Source of the DNA: Golubevia sp. BC0850
Lineage: Eukaryota; Basidiomycota; Exobasidiomycetes; Golubeviales; Golubeviaceae
DNA length: 64,000 nt
Reading direction: 5' to 3'
Assembly: GCA_012976225.1 (NCBI GenBank)
Contig: JAAVVG010000018.1
Location: 496,001-560,000 of the forward strand
The notes beneath the pieces are model-generated. The model searched no databases, was not told the origin of the DNA, and worked only from the letters and a program-made list of their open reading frames with translations. The position numbers and the translations under genes were made by a program. Positions within the stretch are counted from its first letter, which is position 1; each line of letters opens with the position of its first letter. Positions 57,545-64,000 of this stretch are shown piece by piece.

Positions 57545-57999
57545 GCTTCTGGAAACGATCGCAGAGTTGTTCAAGCGTGATTTCGTTGTTCCACTTCTTT
57601 TGATGATTTCTCAGTCCGTCCGCCTTCTTTCTAAAGATTTCTATCGCATTTCATTGAACAAAAATATTGAGTTCCAGATCCGAGACTGAGTCTGGGTAGA
57701 GTGATGATATTTCAAACATAGACATTGTTTTCATTGCTCGAGACAGTACTCTACTCCTCCCATCCCTGACTGTCCAGTTCTCTCCGAAACGAGTTTCATC
57801 CGACCCTACAAGACGAGATACCTTTCAATCAGCAGAGCCAAAACTTTCGAGATAGCGGTCAGATCTGAAGTTCCGAACTTGCTGAATCATTCCATAGTTG
57901 AGAGGAGTTACTCGAACCTGTCAGAATGGGCTTTCACCCTGAGCAAGTGAAAGAGCAGATAGAACAAGAGTTCAACAAGACCTCAAGAGCGATCTGTTA

Positions 58000-58865
58000 C
58001 TCAGTAACTTGACTGCAAGAAGAAGTTAAGGACGAGATCCTGCTAGTATTACGCTTGAAACAACTCACATGCTCATCCATCTCAGCAATTCGTCGACGTT
58101 CCACATTAGCTTCTATCTCGTTATCCGGGAATAGAGACAGAGTGAAGTGTATTGGGGGAAAAGGAAGGAGAAAGAGCCCTCTTGAAAGTTGAGTGGAGAG
58201 GGCAGTTCGATGTCGGAGATACACTCGTCATCGATCTGAGCTTGAGGTTCAGGTGTAGCTGAACTAATTTCTACCTCGAACTCTCGAAGCTCTCGGGTCG
58301 AGACTTCCCTCCTTTCTTTCCTCCTTTGGCGATCGAGGAAAATCCGTCTAGTTCTTGTTTGAGGAGCTGAAGCGCTAGGAGGTAGAAAGAAGTGTCGATT
58401 GGGGCCAGCCAAAAGCAGCGTGCCTAATGCGGACTTCACGGGTTTGCTCGATTGCTGCTCCTGTCATATGGAGGAACAAGAAGAGTCAATAGAGTAAGGG
58501 GTTGAGGTACACCTCCACGTCTGATGAAGTCTTGCCTTCCTCAGCCAACCATTCTCTGGCTCCTCTTCTCTTCTAAGCAGCACCAACACCCATTCGAATC
58601 TCATCTTAGAGGGTATTCAGATCACTGGAAGTTCGAACTTCAGAGACAGAGTGTATGATACTCACGAGCATGCTCCTTCTCTCCTTCTTGACCAACACCC
58701 TGCTGTTCCACTTCCAACGCCACCTTTCTCCCCCTTCAAGAGGAAACATTCTCTTTCTGTGGAGTCCACCAGTCGAATCTCATTTCCATCATCTATCAAT
58801 TTCTCCATGTTCAGGGGCTCCAAGCCGCCACAGTCGCATCTGCTCGGATCGTAGAGATGCGTCAT
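58000..58865 (-). pseudogene. Family-ii copy with intact start, broken
   Basis: Minus strand, head-to-head with the family-i copy at 58.9 kb. The ATG at 58865 gives MTHLYDPSRCDCGGLEPLNM, EKLIDDGNEIRLVDSTEREC, FLLKGEKGG and RREGAC before a GTGAGTATC donor, the same position as at 34245. Farther on are EWLAEEGKTSSD, LGTLLLAGPNRHFFLPP, RRKERREVSTRELREFEVEI and the acidic tail SSATPEPQAQIDDECISDIE. These lie in different frames and the central block differs much from the 33-kb copy. Bases 57545-57999 contain nothing I can support. Confidence 0.5.
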
Positions 58866-60248
58866 TTGGATCTGGATCCAGAGATCTTAGGATAGCTCTG
58901 ATGACTTTGGGAATCGAAGTAGACTCTGCGAGATTGTCTATCTTCAGGTAGCCTTCTTATGTTAAGCCACCATGCTTGGGATTGAAGCAGATGGGAACAG
59001 AAGAGGCCATCCTAGAAGTGCTGTTCTGACTGCTGAGGAGAGAATAGCAGCTCGAGGGAGTTGACGGGGAAAATTCTTACGGCAGATTGACGTTTGAACT
59101 ACTATTCTCTTGAATCAGATAAGAGGTTAGAGTGGATGAATCTTGATTGCAGGAGGGAGGGTGAGTGGTTCAAAAGAGAAGTTGCTTCGCTCTCCTTCTT
59201 GACTTCGTCACATTCATCCAAAAATCAACAATCTTTCATTCTGAGCCTCAAGGTAGATGGAGCTTCCAGATTGTTTCTTCTATTTGCTCATCAGTCGTTA
59301 CACTGACACTACTATCATCGCTTCCTTCTTCTCTTCCACTTCTCTCTCACACACAGCCAGCATGGTCTCAATCAACGACGCTAGCTCATTTCTGCTCTTC
59401 GAAAGTCAAAGAAAACGCTCCAACGTGTCTTCCTCAGTCGATTTAATGTCGATGGAATACGCCTTTCAGAGCAATTCACTCCTCATCTACCTAAATTTGC
59501 CAATCTTATCGACCTACGATTATGAAAATTAGTGAACGTTTACCTGAACGTTTACCTCTCCAGACTCTCCCAAAGCCCAGAACAAGTAGCTAGTGAACAG
59601 AGCTCATCCCCTCTTCGGATCTTATGGACTTCAGCTTTGCCTAGCTCTACTCAATCTCAATCGGACATCTGTCAGAGCCTCTCATTTCTAGTCTTGGAAA
59701 TTGCTAGGAGCCACTCGGATTGGAGAAGGATCCTCTCATAGCCAGCTCAAACTCTGAAGCATCTCAGTCTCAGACTAACAAGTAGTGAAGGGATAGCTCC
59801 ACTTCAATCTCGACAGATGGAAGTGCTAGAGATTAATGAGGAATATCATCGTTTCACAAGTTGAATCGTGATTCCACCGACGACGAAGGTGGCGTCAGTC
59901 TATCCCCATTCCAATCTCCCATCAATTTCAGAATTAAGAGTCGGCTCCGAGTCCTACTGGGAGCGCATTTCAGGTAGATGTCCAGTATTACAATCTCTTC
60001 GAATCGGCGTTCATGTTCTTTCTGGGCCTGGGAACATTCTCCGTCCGCTGGAGGCAAGAAGAGATCATGTCGAAGCAGGCACTTTGGTTGATGGAGGCAA
60101 AATGGAGCCTCTCAAAAGACTCATTCTCGAGGATGACAACTATACTCAACGAACTCGAGAGCGATTCAAGGAATTGGCTGAGAGAGTGGTGGATAGGGAA
60201 TCAGAGCCAGAGTTCTGGGAAGTTCAAACCTACAGTGAGATTAAGTGA
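58860..60248 (+). pseudogene. Family-i F-box/LRR-like copy, most complete in length
   Basis: The start is intact (ATG at 58973, MLGIEADGNRRGHP) but the frame ends after about 30 codons. The near-identical core follows at 59094-59480, then DIYLNLPILSTYD-like sequence, a local 12-bp tandem duplication (GAACGTTTACCT at about 59534-59557), and the C-terminal block: MEVLEINEEYHRF, a TGA in place of the Trp of FPSW, IPPTTKVASVYPHSNLPSIS, WERISGRCPVLQSLRI, RPLEARRDHVEAGTLVDG and EPEFWEVQT with a stop at 60246-60248. Several frame changes separate these parts. It spans the whole family length with no large deletion. Confidence 0.62.
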
Positions 60249-61081
60249 ACACTGCCACGACTCTGAGAATACTTTTGCTGTTCTCTCTTCTTTGCCTTTG
60301 ATTTGACTCTCCGCGATTCCTTTTCTTTTCCTGCAGTCCTTGTTCCTGGACTGCTACTCTAGAACAGCCACTCGGGATTGAACCTGTGTGACTTGTGAGT
60401 TGAGTTCACAACTCAGGTTCAGAATGCCTCCTTCATTATTTCCTTTGATTATACCTGCCTGATCTGATAGTCTCTTTTTTGGTCTTTTCTTTCCCCCTTT
60501 CTTTCCAAGGCATCGTTTTCCACTTTCCAGAAGAGAAGATCGTTCTTCTCGCAAAATTTTCTATCCCTCTTCGTTCTTCTTTCTTTCTTAAAGATCGTCT
60601 CAGGACATTGCAGTCACTTTTGGCGTATCCGCCCTTCATTCATTACCCCTCTACCTCATCTTCGGGAAGACTCATCGCTCGAATCGAACCTGTGCCAAAT
60701 CCTTTGAAGCGTGAGTGGCTTCACCCTTTCCAACAATGTTTCATCGATTCTTCTTTTAATTGTCACTAACTCCTCAATGTTGTTAGCCCTTTCTTCTCCA
60801 GCAGAAGAGGAGTCGTGACTTTTCGCTTTCGACGCCCACAGAGATCCAAGTCTCCCACCAAAGATAAATTTCCTCCTATGAACGCCTTCCATCCTCTCAA
60901 GTTTGGACTTCTCGTAATTCAGCTCTTTTCCGCCTTTAATTTCGTGCTCTAACTCTCAAAGTTTCTGCATCCTTCGATGCTCAGAGGTCTGCCAGCCGAA
61001 TGATGATAGTGGGATGAAAATGAATTATAGTACATGATGATTGGGTCCGAATCTAAAGATCTATCTTTTGCGGTAAGTTTC

Positions 61082-62899
61082 TCAGCTCACTTCATTTTTT
61101 GTATCTCCCATTTCGATCTGATCAGCTCGTTTCCTAGCCGCTCCTCTCAAAGCAAAGCTAACGTTTTCATAAACAACGAAAGTGACGCAAGTTCCGGGTA
61201 AGATTCGGATTGCATTGGCAGACATTCCTTTGTAGAAAGCTCTAGGCCCTTCTAATTGATAAGTCTGTTTGATGCAAGAAAGCACTGAGGGATAGAGATG
61301 AGAAGTGGTGTGATTCTGGGGAAACAGAGAGATATGGTTAGACAGATCGAGGTTGAGGAAGTGAAAGAAGGGAAAGAAGTTTCTAAACTCACTTGCACTC
61401 TGGATCGAATAACTTGGTAAGGATAAGTTAAAACGATAGCTACCATTTTAGCGGATCCAGAAATGACGATGTACTCGAAATTGCCCTTGAAAGAAGAGGA
61501 TGCAGATTAGCCTTTGAACCCACTGTGTGAAGCTGCTCAGAGTTCCGAACTCACCAACTTAGCAATTCCATTCTCATCCATTTCCCCGGTTCCACTTCCA
61601 GATTTCTCTCTCCGTTTCAATTCTACGTTGCTTCTCCATTTCTTCATTTCCTCATAAGCCATGAATTGAATAGCACCATTACTGACCCCCACCAAAGCCA
61701 AACCCGCTCCTTTCCAAAGACCCCGGAAACCCTCTGTTCGATAGATATGCTTGAGAGAAGAAGTTAAAGTTCGATAGGGATGAGAGGTTGGATTTGAAGT
61801 GGAAGTGATTGGAGGCAATGGCGTTGTGGAATGATTCCGCAGAGATGTCGAAGGAGTTGTGAACATTCGAGTTTTGACTACCCAAATTGGATTCGTCATG
61901 AGTGCAGTAATAGCACCTGAGGGAATAGATATGGAAATTAAAAATTGAGAAGCATGACAGGCGATAGGCAGAGAACGTATCTTCACTCACCACTCTCGGA
62001 AGCTGCCAGAAGATGCTGCCCTGCAGAAAGCTTCTTTCCTTCTACTCCAGCCCCTTGATTTGAAGATTTTGCCATGTACTCTTTGATCATTGTGTACCTG
62101 TTGATTAAATGAGTAAAGGTAAAGAGCGGAGGGGGAGAGATTAGGACATGGCGCTGGAATAGCGAGATGTAGAAAAGCTTTCGCAACCAGGAAAGCTGAA
62201 ATCCAAGAGCTAGAATCTCACGTATAAGCTATGTCTAGAGAGAAATGAGCTTTGTATCGAGGAGGGGACTTCTTGGAAGAACCTGACTCGATTCTTCTAG
62301 AGCTTACTTCTGCTACCTCGGCACATTCAAGCTTGATCGTAGCTCAACAAGGGCAAGACAGGAGCTTAATGGTGATTTAGCCTCGCTTTGCTTTCACAGA
62401 CCCAGGCAGAGCAGTCACTGATCTCTTCATAGCAGAGTGGAGATAGTACTTCTAATCATCTTGTCTCCCTCCCTTTGCCAGTTCCGACTCCTTCTATTCC
62501 AATTGTTCCACAAATACTCAATACTCACCACAAGAAATAAAGACCCCAACTAGCCGAGTTCCCGACAACATTAGGACTCAAACCTCTATAAAGACCTTTC
62601 CAACCATCTCTCATCACAATCTCTTTCAAAGCTTCACTCATATCTTTCCCTACTTTCCCACCAGTTATGAACCTCTTGAAAGTGAGATTCTTGAATCCTT
62701 GAACTGATCTTGAGAGGGATAGAGGTAGAGGAGGTTTGGAATCTACTTGGAATTTGACCTTTATCAGATCTAAAGGATTCATACAGACTGTTGCTACTGC
62801 TCCTGCTCCGATTCCTGCGAACGCATGATCCAAAGCTGGAGTCGGGAAGAAGGAGAGTGTCCGATTTCGTGTGGAGGAGGCGGAAGAGGGGGAAGTCAT
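61082..62899 (-). CDS. FLX1: Mitochondrial FAD/folate carrier (Flx1/SLC25A32 type)
   Basis: Exons 62899-62529, 62097-61991, 61916-61555, 61485-61393 and 61315-61082 give 388 residues. The start is the ATG giving MTSPSSASSTRNRTLSFFPT; an in-frame TTG further upstream is not needed. It is an inner-membrane carrier with three repeats, each with its signature: NPLDLIKVKFQ near residue 41, NPIWVVKTRMF and YPYQVIRSRVQ. Loop motifs GLYRGLSPNVVGNSASWGLY, FRGLWKGAGLALVGVSNGAI and PRAFYKGMSANAIRILPGTC are those of the Flx1/folate group, and the PIW sequence in repeat 2 is its diagnostic change. A Ser/Thr insert after NPIWVVKTRM is longer than in yeast. It probably exports or imports FAD; this complements RIB4 in the same window, though they are not linked closely. 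Confidence 0.92.
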
Positions 62900-64000
62900 G
62901 AAGAATGTTGGAGGTTGAGAAGGTTTTCGTAATTTTGAGAAGTTCGATGACAAGCTGAGGTGCCAGGCTAGGGGAGCAAGTCACTATTCACAACTGGTGC
63001 ATTGAAGAGAAATAGATTCCGAATTGAATGCTCAACTCAGAAAGGGAAAAACAAAGACTTCAGAAGAGGCTGCGAGAGCAACGCAGAGATAGCAGGAAGG
63101 GACGGCTCAGGCCGAAAAAGGTATTAGACATGAGTTAATTGTTGATATTGAGGAGTCTGGAGAAGCAAATTACAAGAAGGAGTTGGATGCAAAGAGTATT
63201 GAGGCGAAGAAAGAGCGGCAGCGGGTTCTCAGAAGAGTGGAAGAGGGAAGAGAAGAGGATGGGAAGATCTAATGGAGCACAGGAAGGAGAGAGAGGAGGC
63301 ATTGGTCAGAGATGATTCTATAAGCGAATCTGATTCTTTTAAAGGAGGAAAGAGGAGGAAAGGTTCTAGGAGAGCAAGAGAGTCTAAAGGGACTCTGTCC
63401 TGCCCGGAATGTCACTCCTTTTCCCCTCCCTTTCGCTTGGCATTTCTCTCCCTATCTCCTTTTGCCAACATGGTAAATTCAATAGGATTTGTTCGTCAAA
63501 ATTGCAGAAGTAAATTGTCGTCAAGGCACTTGGCTACGACTGTTGAGCTTGATAATGTGATAACACTTGATCATCATTCGAACATCCTATCTTTCCCATT
63601 TCCCTTTTGAATTCCATGATTCTCTGTCAGCTGAAGTCAACTTCTTGGAACTCTGAATGATACTCACAGCTTTGGGTGGTGATGGGGAGAAGGGAGATTT
63701 CCAAGACAAAAGTTCTTCCTGTTACAAGAGTCAGATGCCGAGGCTTGGTGTTTGCGCGTTCACCTGCAAGTTTTGAAGCTTCCTTCAAAGTTCAAATCAA
63801 GCTTTCCCAATAGAGTGTGAAATTTCATCGACTTTGTATCTCTACTCCGGGTTACAAAGAAGCAGAACAACCCAAAATACAGTGCAGCAGAGACTTTTGG
63901 CATTCTTTGAGACATGCTGCTCCACTCAGATCATAGAGGTAAGACGCTTCTCATTGCAGACTCAATGCTATTGACCTGCTGCGTTATTTGATCTACATTC
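62900..64000 (+). other. Possible gene remnant rich in charged helices
   Basis: Between about 63090 and 63620 the plus strand reads AEKGIRHELIVDIEESGEAN, YKKELDAKSIEAKKERQRVL, RRVEEGREEDGKI, then in another frame EREEALVRDDSISESDSFKG, RRARESKGTLSCPECHSF. The charge pattern looks coding but I cannot identify it, and the frame breaks near 63270. The rest to 64000 holds nothing seen except the FLX1 promoter near 62900. Confidence 0.25.

Larger units (their letters stand above)
58000..60420. repeat. Divergent family-ii/family-i module, copy 3
   Basis: Same head-to-head layout as copy 1, with family-ii ATG at 58865 and family-i ATG at 58973, so only 107 bp between start codons. Similarity to copy 1 runs to about 60420. 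Bases 60421-61081 hold no supported gene. Confidence 0.6.

Overview
The window looks like nuclear DNA of a basidiomycete fungus; I cannot name the genus. The evidence is short introns (mostly 50-125 nt, usually GTGAGT or GTAAGT at the donor and a pyrimidine-rich YAG acceptor), many exons per gene, and the gene types: a Cap10-like GT90 glycosyltransferase, a PAN-type secreted protein, an Adn1/LDB regulator, fungal Rictor and F-box proteins. I see no bacterial operons, tRNA, rRNA, CRISPR array or recognisable reverse transcriptase. All exon models come from reading splice sites and frame by eye.

Conserved genes, left to right: secreted protein cut by the left edge (<1-703, -); two tandem paralogues of unknown function (1973-2511 and 2755-3380, -); LIM-domain-binding regulator (4398-6878, +); small secreted protein (9295-10029, +); Tlg2/syntaxin-16 t-SNARE (10450-12318, +); PITH-domain protein (12529-13759, +); PAN/fruit-body-type secreted protein (14118-16122, -); 1462-residue disordered acidic protein with TQ motifs (17149-21537, -); small stress-type protein (26427-26821, +); Rictor/Ste20/Avo3 of TORC2 (27323-33197, +); MAPEG/MGST3 (36230-36851, +); Rrp14/SURF6 (38979-41333, -) divergent from Rsa4/NLE1 (41553-43592, +); GT90 (45285-47750, -); lumazine synthase (48981-49728, -); PRMT1/Hmt1 (53052-54802, +); FAD/folate mitochondrial carrier Flx1 (61082-62899, -).

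Between these lie fast-evolving accessory stretches. Two families recur. Family i is an F-box/LRR-like family with a conserved C-terminal block; copies lie at 7.66-8.42, 22.3-23.6, 34.4-35.6, 50.5-51.3 and 58.9-60.2 kb, and 3'-end debris at 1.4-1.83 kb. Family ii is unrecognised and lies head-to-head with family i at three of these places (33.3-34.4, 51.3-51.8 and 58.0-58.9 kb). So a divergent gene pair of about 2.4 kb has been copied at least three times within 27 kb and is decaying. Every copy is broken. A core of about 400 nt is nearly identical between copies while the flanks are strongly diverged, which suggests gene conversion or a second, younger duplication. Two further F-box-type genes (23803-24923 and 56387-57544) are each interrupted once, and an unrecognised 1.2-kb reading frame at 37.2-38.5 kb carries three nonsense codons and no frameshift.

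Functional links: Rrp14 and Rsa4 share a 219-bp divergent promoter and both act in 60S ribosome assembly. Two secreted-protein genes share an almost identical TATA module at the same distance from their start codons. The large disordered protein carries TQ motifs of the kind bound by FHA domains of checkpoint kinases and may be a DNA-damage adaptor.
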